DNA from: Clostridia bacterium
GTDB lineage: Bacteria; Bacillota; Clostridia; UMGS1840
Length of the DNA stretch: 50,435 nt
Direction of reading: 5' to 3'
NCBI GenBank assembly: GCA_017625695.1
Contig: JAGAKI010000037.1
Location: 1 to 50,435 of the forward strand
This document shows positions 16,366 to 24,030 of this stretch, in pieces; the stretch's first letter is position 1; every line of letters begins with the position of its first letter. The notes beneath the pieces are model-generated. The model searched no databases and was not told the DNA's origin. It saw only the letters and a list, made by a program, of their open reading frames with translations. Position numbers and translations under genes: made by a program.

Positions 16366-17102
16366 CCTAAAACCCAGAGTTTTATAACTGCCAAGGATTC
16401 TCTTAAATAGTTATGTACTAAATTATACCAGGCTGTTTTACCATGCAAAAAAGCAGCTGTTTCAAATCCCGCTCTTTTTGCCGTCTGATGCGACCGGTAA
16501 ATATGAAAATCATTGGTCACAAAAGCAACCCGATAGTTAGAACCAAGCCGTTCATCCAACAGTTTTTTGGAATACAAGAAATTTTCATAGGTACTGGTTG
16601 CCTGTTCTTCTTTGACAATCAGATTAGAAACACCGTGTCGCAACAGATATTGCTCCATAGCATACGCTTCTGTTACAGCCTCCTGAGGCCCCTGTCCTCC
16701 ACTGACCACAATCACCGCATCCGGATTTTTCCCGGCATATTCTATTGCTGTATCCAATCGGTATTTCAGGGGCAGACTCACCGTTTCTCCATGGACAGCT
16801 GCACCTAAAACAACCAATGCATCTTCATCGTAATCCACAGTGTCGTGATTTCCATATACACCTAAAAATAAAGAGATTCCGAGAAGAACCGAAACTCCTA
16901 CCAAAAAGGTGCGATGAATCCAGTTCCATTTCCGGGTAAAATCCCCTTTGGGAGAATGTTGAATCCAAATCCCCCATACGAACAAATAACATCCAATCAA
17001 AAAGGAACCAACCAACCCGACATTCAGATTGGATACGAATATCATCACGAAAAAATTACAAATGAATATTCCGCCGATGACCATATAAATCCATGGTATC
17101 AT
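16359..17102 (-). CDS. YdcF/DUF218 (ElyC/SanA-type) membrane protein (247 aa)
   Basis: Three to four hydrophobic segments (5-25, 31-48, 66-84) precede an extracytoplasmic-type DUF218 domain: DALVVLGAAVHGETVSLPLKYRLDTAIEY, VIVVSGGQGPQEAVTEAYAM, EEQATSTYENFLYSK and FVTNDFHIYRS are the four conserved blocks with the usual Gly, Asp, Glu, Thr, Asn and His residues. Family members affect envelope polysaccharide recycling in Enterobacteria; the reaction is unknown here. I prefer the ATG at 17102 with GAGGTGAT before it over a GTG at 17111. Confidence 0.88.
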   Translation of the reverse strand: MIPWIYMVIGGIFICNFFVMIFVSNLNVGLVGSFLIGCYLFVWGIWIQHSPKGDFTRKWNWIHRTFLVGVSVLLGISLFLGVYGNHDTVDYDEDALVVLGAAVHGETVSLPLKYRLDTAIEYAGKNPDAVIVVSGGQGPQEAVTEAYAMEQYLLRHGVSNLIVKEEQATSTYENFLYSKKLLDERLGSNYRVAFVTNDFHIYRSHQTAKRAGFETAAFLHGKTAWYNLVHNYLRESLAVIKLWVLGT

Positions 17103-17141
17103 TCCTATCACCTCAAACGAACAGTTATGGTAGAATCACGA

Positions 17142-18152
17142 TTAACCAATATCATTCAGATGTTTTACCAACCGTACCAACGGAGCTACCTCCGGACAAA
17201 ACTCATGAATGCCGTCAAATTCCAAAAATTCCAGCCAATCACATCCCACATCACAGCACAGTGTTTTCAATCGTTGCAATTCCGCTACACCGGAATCAAA
17301 ACTGAATAAATCGTCACGGTTACCAAGCTCAACACAAAGCTTCCGGGGATAAATCAAACAAGCGATTTCCGCATCATCCAGAAGTTTTGCAGATTCAAAC
17401 CAGGTCCAGTCACTAAATGGATATTTACTTCTCTGATTAAAAAACGCACAAGAAACAGCACTTTTGATTCTGGTATCCAATGCAGCAGTATACAAGGTAT
17501 AAAAACCGCCATACGACAGTCCGACCATCCCAAAATTGGACACACTATCCTTTTTTTCAAAATAATCAAGCACCGTTTGAATTCCGTGAATTTCTATCGC
17601 TGTTATAGAACTTCCTACACGTTTTAAGTGGGCATCCATAGCTTTTCTGTCATATTCTACCCCGTAGGTTTCATCCCACAGAAGAAGCTGAGGTGCAAAC
17701 ACATGAGCCCCTTGCCCCGTAAGATTTTGAATCACATCATAATAGTATTCAGAAGAGCCGTATACTCCAGCTGCAAATTCCGGAGTTCCAGCACCGCCAT
17801 GCTGAAATATAACCAGAGGATTTTTCTTACCGTCTACTTGGAAAAATAACCCTGTCAGAAATACACCTTTTAAAATCTCAAACTGCATCCGGTAAACGGA
17901 ATAACCGTTTTCATCAGACAGCTTTTCCGATTTTGGTTCAGAAAGTTGTTCGGGTGTGTACCCTACCAGCGGCCAACCAAGCATCTTTTGAAAATCTTCC
18001 CGGTATTTTTTTGGATTGGTAAAAATATCTTTTCGGTATGTTTCCCGAACAGTTTCACAGTCTGCTTCCCGTCTGGCGAGCAGGTGTTCCAATCCGTTAA
18101 CATATTGTTGCTTGTATTTTTTGGAAATTTCTTTTGTTTCTTGATATTTCAT
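17142..18152 (-). CDS. alpha/beta hydrolase (336 aa)
   Basis: A dienelactone-hydrolase/acetyl-esterase-like fold. The oxyanion region is IFQHGGAG, the nucleophile elbow GLSYGG carries the catalytic Ser, an Asp lies in ELGNRDDLFSFD and the His in FDGIHEFCPE. The N-terminal 100 residues form a helical cap (KYREDFQKMLGWPLVGYTPEQ). There is no signal peptide, so it is cytoplasmic. Substrate unknown; relatives include cephalosporin-C deacetylase-like and peptidase-like enzymes. The ATG at 18152 (MKYQETKEIS) has GGAAGGAAAT upstream; earlier starts would run into the preceding gene. It follows the wall-hydrolase gene after 19 nt. Confidence 0.85.
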   Translation of the reverse strand: MKYQETKEISKKYKQQYVNGLEHLLARREADCETVRETYRKDIFTNPKKYREDFQKMLGWPLVGYTPEQLSEPKSEKLSDENGYSVYRMQFEILKGVFLTGLFFQVDGKKNPLVIFQHGGAGTPEFAAGVYGSSEYYYDVIQNLTGQGAHVFAPQLLLWDETYGVEYDRKAMDAHLKRVGSSITAIEIHGIQTVLDYFEKKDSVSNFGMVGLSYGGFYTLYTAALDTRIKSAVSCAFFNQRSKYPFSDWTWFESAKLLDDAEIACLIYPRKLCVELGNRDDLFSFDSGVAELQRLKTLCCDVGCDWLEFLEFDGIHEFCPEVAPLVRLVKHLNDIG

Positions 18153-18171
18153 CTGGGATTTCCTTCCGATG

Positions 18172-19005
18172 TTATTCATAAAAAGCCATAGTATGAATCG
18201 TTCCGTAATAAGGTCTGTTTTTATTTGCCCAGGAACGGGATGCGGCGGAAGACTCAATAAAATACAATGAATTCCCCACATTTTTAATCCCACGCAACGC
18301 ACATTTTGCTGCAATTATGCTTTCTTTTTTGGGGGTTATATTAATTTTATCGGTGTGTACCGGCGGAAACTGCTTGCCATATTTGGTATCAAAAATCACA
18401 CCTTTCACGGTGTTTGGAAATTGAGAGGATTTCATGCGGTTTACCACCACATTTGCCACACCGAGTTTCACCTCAAAAGATTCATAGCCACTTTCAATCT
18501 GTGTCAGTTTTCCAAGATATAAAATATCTTCATAGGAATACGAATCATCTCTGCAAGCCTCCGAAACAACAACCCCCGGAGCTGTAATTTTTACCATCAG
18601 ATAAGTATCGTCCCACAAAACATCATATCCTAAGGTTTCACAAACGGCTCTAACGGGGATAAAGGTTAAATTTTCATATAAGACCACGCTGTAATCAGTT
18701 GCCGCACCGTCAATCACACAACGGTTTTCGTCAGGGTAAAATAAAAAAGAATGGCCGTCTTTTCCCATCACGGCTGCCCGGTTTACTTCGTCCCACGAAA
18801 TACTTCCGCCAACAGCATCCGAAAAGGCACGAAGCGGAATGTAGGTAGTGCCGTCTACCATAATAGGTTTCTCCACACAGCGAATCAGACAGTCGTTTAC
18901 TGCGATATCCACAGGAATATGATAACCCGAATAAGTATCCACAGCAAAGGCGGTTGAGGATACAAATAATATTAAAATAAAAAATAAGCAAAGTATCTTT
19001 TTCAA
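18172..19005 (-). CDS. copper-amine-oxidase-N domain plus SleB-type cell-wall hydrolase (277 aa)
   Basis: A signal peptide (1-21, ending TAFA) is followed by a CuAO-N stalk-type domain (about 35-140), recognisable by PIMVDGTTYIPLRAFSDAVGGSISWDE and NLTFIPVRAVCETLGYDVLWDD. A SleB/CwlJ hydrolase-2 domain occupies about 160-277: EDILYLGKLTQIESGYESFE (catalytic Glu region), GVANVVVNRMKSSQFPNTV and the closing HTMAFYE. Such enzymes cut peptidoglycan, often spore cortex. The start is TTG at 19005 with GGAGGTAG eight bases upstream. Its promoter is at 19029-19057. Confidence 0.88.
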   Translation of the reverse strand: MKKILCLFFILILFVSSTAFAVDTYSGYHIPVDIAVNDCLIRCVEKPIMVDGTTYIPLRAFSDAVGGSISWDEVNRAAVMGKDGHSFLFYPDENRCVIDGAATDYSVVLYENLTFIPVRAVCETLGYDVLWDDTYLMVKITAPGVVVSEACRDDSYSYEDILYLGKLTQIESGYESFEVKLGVANVVVNRMKSSQFPNTVKGVIFDTKYGKQFPPVHTDKINITPKKESIIAAKCALRGIKNVGNSLYFIESSAASRSWANKNRPYYGTIHTMAFYE

Positions 19006-19028
19006 AGCTTCTACCTCCTGACAGGCTT

Positions 19029-19057
19029 ATTCTATCACAAAATCCATTATTTTTCAA
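19029..19057 (-). promoter_or_regulatory. promoter of wall-hydrolase / alpha-beta-hydrolase pair
   Basis: On the minus strand TTGAAA (19052-19057), 17-nt spacer, TAGAAT (19029-19034). It diverges from the alpha-galactosidase promoter about 30 bp away. Confidence 0.65.
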
Positions 19058-19087
19058 GAAAAAAACAGATTTTATACAAAAAAGATG

Positions 19088-19116
19088 TTGACAAATGTGA
19101 AAAAATATTTTATACT
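19088..19116 (+). promoter_or_regulatory. promoter of alpha-galactosidase gene
   Basis: TTGACA (19088-19093), 17-nt spacer, TATACT (19111-19116); the leader is about 80 nt. No palindromic operator was noticed, although the leader contains ACTTTCGTGAGAGAA. Confidence 0.78.
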
Positions 19117-19200
19117 ATTCTACAAATACAAATTCATACCAAAAAAATAACTTTCGTGAGAGAATTTTGTGATAAAGATACAAAAAAGGAGCACAAATAA

Positions 19201-21135
19201 ATGCTAAAACAATTGCAAAATGACTATATCTATACAAATCCTGAAAAACTCCCCTTAAGCTTTCTGTATGGTCCGGATGGAATCCACGGGATTCCCGAAA
19301 ACTATCATCCCACTGTTACCACCGAGGAAAAAGACGGCGTAACCACCACCACCTTCTGCGGCACCAACGAAGATGGCCTGGAACTCAAATTTATTATGAC
19401 AAGCTATGTCGATTATCCAGTTGTAGAATATGTGGCGTATGTAACAAATAAAGCAGATACCGACAGTAAAACTGTGCGTGATATTTCTATTTTCGACGGG
19501 ATTTTCCCCGGAAACAACCCCGTGGTGACCTATTATTCTGGTGATACCTGGGATCAGAGAGGGTTTGAATCTCACACCGAACAGTTGATGGAGCGACTGA
19601 TTTTAGAACCCAACGGCGGCCTTCCCTGTTGCGGTGTTTCGCCCTTCTTCAAATGTCGGTTAGATGAATACGAAGTTCGTATTGCGTTAGGATGGCTTGG
19701 AACCTGGAAAGCACTCCTTGATTCCAGAAAAGCAGAAGATGGAACCTATTATACTTATGCAAGAATCGGACTATGGTCCAGATTCAATATCAGTCTGCAT
19801 CCGGGCGAAACCGTGAGAACTCCCTCTATCACCTTAATGTTCTGCGATACCGATGAAAATGTAAGCAACAACCAGTGGCGATATTGGTTCAGAAAATATA
19901 ACACTCCCAAAATCGACGGCAAACCTTGGTATCCTATGATAACCCAGGCACAGCATATGGAAGGGTTTGACGAACACTGCGGAATTACTGCCGAACAGCA
20001 AATTGGTGCTATGCAAGATCATATAAAAAAAGGCGACTTAGGAAACTTATGGTGGATTGATGCCGGTTGGTACGACTGTGATAACAAATGGAGTTACATT
20101 GGAAACTGGCGTCCCGACCCGAACCGTTTCCCAAATGGTATGGGAGAAATCGGTAAAAAATGCAAAGAGTTGGGAATTCACTTCCTGCTTTGGTTTGAAC
20201 CGGAACGAGTCATCCGTGAAACTGAACTGTTTTTAGAACATCCTGATTGGATTTTAGAATCCAATGGTGCAGATACCAACGATTTCGGACTGTTAAACTA
20301 TGCCATTCCCGAATGTGTGGACTGGTTAATTGAACGTGTGGATTCCATCATTAAAGAAAGTGGAGTAACCGTGTACCGTGAAGATTTCAATTTCAATCCC
20401 GGTCCCTACTGGATTAAACATGAAACCCAGAACAGAATCGGTGCTATCGAAAATGCTCACATACAAGGACATATCCGTTTTTGGAAAACATTGGCAGAAC
20501 GAAATCCCGGTTTGCTTTTTGACCTATGTGCATCCGGCGGAAGACGCAACGAAATAGAAACCTTAAAAATGAGCGTTCCATTCCATTACACCGATATCGG
20601 TTATGGTGTGCACCCCATTAAACAAAAACAGTTCCGCTATATGAACGAGTGGATTCCCTACTATCGTTCCCACACTTTCGACTGGCGTGATAAAAACGGA
20701 GTATATTCCCCCCGCGGATACACATATCCCGATAAATTCACTTTGGTATGCTCTTTAGCGCCTGCAATGCAGTTCTTATGCTTAGATGATGAACACGGCG
20801 TAGCACTGAAAAAAGAATTTATGCCTTTCTGGGAAAAAACTGCAAGTCTGATTTCAGATGGTGACTACTATCCCTTAACCGTTTGCAGAAAGAGCACCAA
20901 AGATTTTTACGCAGAGCAGTTTGAATCTCCCGAAAAAGGTATTGGCTTCTTTCGAGTGATTAACAACATCGACAATCCCACTTCCGAAGCAACCTTTGAT
21001 ATTCATATTGACTCTTCAAAAAACTACGAATTGGGCGAATCCTTTGGTGATGGTACTTTAGAAATCACAAAAAACGGAAAACTAAAAGCTACTATGGAAA
21101 AAGCACAAGCCATCATTCAGATATACAAATTCTAA
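19201..21135 (+). CDS. GH36-type alpha-galactosidase (644 aa)
   Basis: A beta-sandwich N-domain (1-235) precedes a TIM barrel (240-560) and a C-terminal beta domain. Barrel motifs in order: WWIDAGWYDC (284-293), FLLWFEPERV (328-337), VYREDFNF with the candidate nucleophile Asp-395, and LFDLCASGGRRNEIE (439-453), where the general acid is expected; this protein has Glu-451 in a place where most relatives have Asp. No signal peptide, so it acts on imported melibiose/raffinose-type sugars in the cytoplasm. AAAAGGAG precedes the ATG. The gene is alone, without transporter genes, between its own promoter and a strong terminator. Confidence 0.9.
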   Translation: MLKQLQNDYIYTNPEKLPLSFLYGPDGIHGIPENYHPTVTTEEKDGVTTTTFCGTNEDGLELKFIMTSYVDYPVVEYVAYVTNKADTDSKTVRDISIFDGIFPGNNPVVTYYSGDTWDQRGFESHTEQLMERLILEPNGGLPCCGVSPFFKCRLDEYEVRIALGWLGTWKALLDSRKAEDGTYYTYARIGLWSRFNISLHPGETVRTPSITLMFCDTDENVSNNQWRYWFRKYNTPKIDGKPWYPMITQAQHMEGFDEHCGITAEQQIGAMQDHIKKGDLGNLWWIDAGWYDCDNKWSYIGNWRPDPNRFPNGMGEIGKKCKELGIHFLLWFEPERVIRETELFLEHPDWILESNGADTNDFGLLNYAIPECVDWLIERVDSIIKESGVTVYREDFNFNPGPYWIKHETQNRIGAIENAHIQGHIRFWKTLAERNPGLLFDLCASGGRRNEIETLKMSVPFHYTDIGYGVHPIKQKQFRYMNEWIPYYRSHTFDWRDKNGVYSPRGYTYPDKFTLVCSLAPAMQFLCLDDEHGVALKKEFMPFWEKTASLISDGDYYPLTVCRKSTKDFYAEQFESPEKGIGFFRVINNIDNPTSEATFDIHIDSSKNYELGESFGDGTLEITKNGKLKATMEKAQAIIQIYKF

Positions 21136-21181
21136 TACCATAAAAAACAGCTGCCTATGGCAGCTGTTTTTTATGGTATTA
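21133..21181. terminator. very long bidirectional terminator
   Basis: 23 perfectly complementary bases on each side (21133-21155 and 21159-21181) around a 3-nt TAT loop. The stem contains A6 on one side and T6 on the other, so it works for both convergent genes. It lies right after the alpha-galactosidase stop and touches the dehydrogenase stop. Confidence 0.92.
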
Positions 21182-22399
21182 TTAAAAATCAACTTCAGTG
21201 TCGTAGTAACAACATTTGAGAAGTTTTTCCATTTCTTCCACAGAAATCTTGCGGGGGTTGGAACCGGTACAAGCATCTGCCACTGCATTTTTCGCAATTT
21301 CAGGCAGTCTTTCCAGGAATACTTCTTCTGATACAAATCCCTGTTCGCAAGGATAACTGTCAATCCCGTAGTTTTTAATACACTGAGGAATGTTCAGTGC
21401 ATCATTCATACCACGCAGATATTGAATTAAGCTTGCAACTTTTTCATCATCATTTGCACCTTCCAAGCCCATAAAGTCAGCAATCACACCGTAACGTTTC
21501 TTTGCCGTTTCGTCTTTCGCATTGAACGCAATCACTTTAGGCAAATACATCGCATTAGCAGCACCATGAATAATGTGAGCCCCTAAATCTTCAAAAATTG
21601 CACCGGTTTTGTGTGCCATAGAATGCACGATACCTAACAGTGCGTTAGAGAATGCCATCCCTGCAAGGCACTGAGCGTTATGCATAGAAGCACGTTTTGT
21701 CATATCGCCGTTGTAGGAAGCAACCAAATCAGACTGAATCATTTTGATTGCAAAGATTGCAAGCGGATCAGTGAATTCACAATTTGCAGTAGAAACATAT
21801 GCTTCAATTGCGTGTGTCATTGCATCCATACCGGTATGAGCAGTTAATTTCTGGGGCATTGTTTCTGCCAGATCAGGATCAACAATTGCAATATCCGGAG
21901 TAATTTCAAAGTCTGCCAAAGGATATTTGATTCCTTTTTCGTAATCGGTAATAACAGAGAACGCAGTGACTTCTGTTGCTGTACCGGAGGTGGAAGGAAT
22001 TGCACAGAAGCGTGCTTTTTTACGCAGTTCGGGAATACCGAACACCACACACATTTCTTCAAAGGTGATTTCGGGATATTCATATTTAATCCACATTGCT
22101 TTCGCAGCATCAATGGGAGAACCACCGCCGATAGCCACAATCCAGTCAGGCTGGAATTTTGTCATCGCTTCTGCCCCACGCATTACGGTATCTACAGACG
22201 GATCAGGTTCAATTCCTTCAAAAACCTCAACTTCCATACCTGCTTCTTTCAGGTAATTGCAAACTTTATCCAAAAAGCCAAAGCGTTTCATAGAACCGCC
22301 GCCCACGCAAACCATTGCACGGGTACCTTTCAAAGTTTTCAATGCTTCCAAAGCACCTTTTCCGTGATACAAATCACGAGGTAATGTAAATCTTGCCAT
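21182..22399 (-). CDS. iron-containing (group III) alcohol dehydrogenase (405 aa)
   Basis: The NAD(P)-binding segment IVAIGGGSPIDAAKAMW (88-103), the AIPSTSGTATEVTAFSVI block (133-150) and the metal-binding region are complete: Asp-192 and His-196 in GMDAMTHAIEAY, then GIVHSMAHKTGAIFEDLGAHIIHGAANA with three further His. Relatives reduce aldehydes such as butanal or 3-hydroxypropanal; the substrate is not predictable. The ATG at 22399 has AAAGGAGA upstream; a longer frame to 22528 would run into repeat element B and is not conserved in type. Its leader joins the left end of element B, which holds an outward TATAAT at 22494-22499. Confidence 0.92.
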   Translation of the reverse strand: MARFTLPRDLYHGKGALEALKTLKGTRAMVCVGGGSMKRFGFLDKVCNYLKEAGMEVEVFEGIEPDPSVDTVMRGAEAMTKFQPDWIVAIGGGSPIDAAKAMWIKYEYPEITFEEMCVVFGIPELRKKARFCAIPSTSGTATEVTAFSVITDYEKGIKYPLADFEITPDIAIVDPDLAETMPQKLTAHTGMDAMTHAIEAYVSTANCEFTDPLAIFAIKMIQSDLVASYNGDMTKRASMHNAQCLAGMAFSNALLGIVHSMAHKTGAIFEDLGAHIIHGAANAMYLPKVIAFNAKDETAKKRYGVIADFMGLEGANDDEKVASLIQYLRGMNDALNIPQCIKNYGIDSYPCEQGFVSEEVFLERLPEIAKNAVADACTGSNPRKISVEEMEKLLKCCYYDTEVDF

Positions 22400-22493
22400 T
22401 TCAGACTCTCCTTTTCTGTTGTTATTTGATACTCTTTTTTGTCTTGTTTTTTTGCAAAAAGATAAAATCAATGATTTCATCTTTAACGAATTC

Positions 22494-22732
22494 ATTATAG
22501 AATCAGTGAACGATTTAGATGACACCATTTTTAGCTAAATTTTGCAACAAGTTGCAAAGCTAAATTATTCCACTTCGTTCCATAGCTAAATAACTCCTTA
22601 GGAGTAGCTAAATTAAATTCGCTTTTAGCTGACCGAAGGTCAATTTAGCTACGAAGTAATTTAGCGTGCGTAGCACATTTAGCTCGCCGTCAGGCGAATT
22701 TAGCTGAATTCAACATTGTTGAATTCATTATA
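22494..22732. repeat. modular palindromic element, copy B (core word AGCTAAAT)
   Basis: Same plan as the element at 11990-12240. Left end of exactly 39 nt (22494-22532), 31 of 39 positions equal to copy A by my count. AGCTAAAT at 22533-22540, 22558-22565, 22584-22591 and 22606-22613. Central hairpin GACCGAAGGTC (22631-22641). ATTTAGCT-type copies at 22643-22650, 22659-22666 (last base changed), 22677-22684 and 22698-22705, plus a TTTTAGCT at 22623-22630. Hairpins between them are TACGAAGTA, GTGCGTAGCAC and CGCCGTCAGGCG; on the left an 8-bp stem at 22541-22558 and ACTCCTTAGGAGT. Terminal palindrome 22705-22714 with 22718-22727, then TTATA. A 12-bp direct repeat GAATTCATTATA brackets it (22488-22499, 22721-22732). 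It accounts for most of the 452-nt divergent gap before the Mrp/NBP35 gene. Confidence 0.9.
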
Positions 22733-22784
22733 TCATATATCTTTTATTTCTTCAAGAAAAAAATAAATTTCACATCAAAAGGAT

Positions 22785-22813
22785 TTGACAACTTTCCTAA
22801 TTCGTGATATACT
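22785..22813 (+). promoter_or_regulatory. promoter of Mrp/NBP35 gene
   Basis: TTGACA (22785-22790), 17-nt spacer, TATACT (22808-22813), 39 nt before the start codon. Confidence 0.8.
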
Positions 22814-22851
22814 ACCCTACAGAGAACAATATACATGAAAGGAAGTTTACC

Positions 22852-23682
22852 ATGAGCGAAAATTGCACTCACGATTGCAGCAGTTGCCAGGAAAACTGTG
22901 CATCCCGTGACCCCAAAAGTTTTTTAGAAAAACCCCATACACTTTCCAATATCAAGAAAGTTATCGGTGTTGTCAGTGGGAAAGGCGGCGTTGGAAAATC
23001 CTTAGTCACCTCCTTACTGGCAATCACCTCCCGTAAATGTGGTTATGAAACTGCCGTTTTGGATGCAGATATTACCGGTCCCTCCATCCCCAAAGTATTC
23101 GGTTTAACCGAAAAAGCTGCCGGTGATGAAGTGGGAATGTATCCTGTGGTAACAAAAACCGGCATTAAAACCATTTCTATCAATTCCCTGCTCCCCGATG
23201 AAACCGAACCTGTAGTATGGAGAGGTCCTGTCATTGGCGGTGCAGTTAAGCAGTTCTGGACTGATGTGGTGTGGAAGGATGTGGACTTTATGTTCATTGA
23301 TATGCCTCCCGGAACCGGTGACGTTGCACTGACGGTGTTCCAATCTATTCCTGTGGACGGTATCATCATTGTAACTACCCCTCAGGACCTGGTTTCCATG
23401 ATTGTAACCAAAGCAGTAAAAATGGCACAGCTGATGAACATTCCGATTATCGGTTTGGTGGAAAACTACAGTTATTTAGAATGTCCTGATTGTGGCAAAA
23501 AAATCAACGTATTCGGCGAAAGTCACATTGATACCATTGCTGAAAACTTTGGCATTCCCGTTCTGGGAAAATTACCCATCAATCCCGAAATAGCATCCTT
23601 ATGCGACGACGGAAAGTTAGAAGATGCCAACATTGACTTCTTCTCCGATATGAAACCGCTATTGGATGCACTGGCACAATAG
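22852..23682 (+). CDS. Mrp/NBP35-type Fe-S cluster carrier ATPase (276 aa)
   Basis: A deviant Walker A SGKGGVGKS (42-50), a switch DADITGPSIPKVFGL and a Walker B-like FMFIDMPPGTGDVALTV identify the Mrp/NBP35 branch of the SIMIBI NTPases. An N-terminal cysteine cluster (Cys 5, 9, 12, 16: CTHDCSSCQENC) resembles the N-terminal Fe-S site of NBP35, and the C-terminal CPDC pair is the bridging-cluster motif of the family. It should carry a 4Fe-4S cluster to apo-proteins. The start has AAAGGAAG before it. Single gene with own promoter and terminator. Confidence 0.92.
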   Translation: MSENCTHDCSSCQENCASRDPKSFLEKPHTLSNIKKVIGVVSGKGGVGKSLVTSLLAITSRKCGYETAVLDADITGPSIPKVFGLTEKAAGDEVGMYPVVTKTGIKTISINSLLPDETEPVVWRGPVIGGAVKQFWTDVVWKDVDFMFIDMPPGTGDVALTVFQSIPVDGIIIVTTPQDLVSMIVTKAVKMAQLMNIPIIGLVENYSYLECPDCGKKINVFGESHIDTIAENFGIPVLGKLPINPEIASLCDDGKLEDANIDFFSDMKPLLDALAQ

Positions 23683-23700
23683 TCTTCTGATAAAAACTAC

Positions 23701-23740
23701 AAAAAGACGGTAAAATCACTGAAAATTTTACCGTCTTTTT
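23701..23740 (+). terminator. terminator of Mrp/NBP35 gene
   Basis: Perfect 16-bp arms (23701-23716 and 23725-23740) with an 8-nt loop; the stem ends in TTTTTT. It could also serve the small zinc-ribbon gene arriving from the right. Confidence 0.9.
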
Positions 23741-23760
23741 TCATACGCACAAAAAATGTA

Positions 23761-23913
23761 TTATGATTTCTTTTGTTCTTCCTGAATCTTTAAAAATTGT
23801 TCCTTTGCTTCCTCATTTGCTTCGGAAACAGAATATTTTCCGCAATTGGGACATAAAATGGTGTCCGCACGGCGTTCAAAAATAAATTGACATTGAGAGC
23901 ATTGGTAAATCAT
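23761..23913 (-). CDS. 50-residue zinc-ribbon protein
   Basis: The reading frame starts MIYQCSQCQF and continues to CPNCGKYSVSE, giving CxxC-(12)-CxxC, the layout of a small rubredoxin-like zinc ribbon. The second half is a charged helix (EANEEAKEQFLKIQEEQKK). AAAGGAG stands seven bases before the ATG, and a clear promoter lies at 23963-23991, so despite its size the gene is well supported. Function unknown: zinc-ribbon mini-proteins may bind nucleic acid or other proteins, and this cannot be decided here. Confidence 0.8.
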   Translation of the reverse strand: MIYQCSQCQFIFERRADTILCPNCGKYSVSEANEEAKEQFLKIQEEQKKS

Positions 23914-23962
23914 CGGCGTCTCCTTTTGGTTCTACATAGAAAAACATCTTGAATCGGAAAGT

Positions 23963-23991
23963 ATTATATCATATCTCTCTTAGATTTGCAA
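23963..23991 (-). promoter_or_regulatory. promoter of the zinc-ribbon gene
   Basis: On the minus strand TTGCAA (23986-23991), 17-nt spacer, TATAAT (23963-23968). Confidence 0.7.
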
Positions 23992-24030
23992 GGTTTTTTT
24001 CACATTTTTAAGGATTATTTTGCGGTTGCC

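Noticed and set aside
18153-18314. N-terminal extension of the alpha/beta hydrolase to 18314
   Set aside because: It would overlap the preceding wall-hydrolase gene by 143 bp; the ATG at 18152 has its own SD.
22400-22528. N-terminal extension of the alcohol dehydrogenase to 22528
   Set aside because: The extension is basic, unlike the family, runs into repeat element B, and the ATG at 22399 has a good SD.
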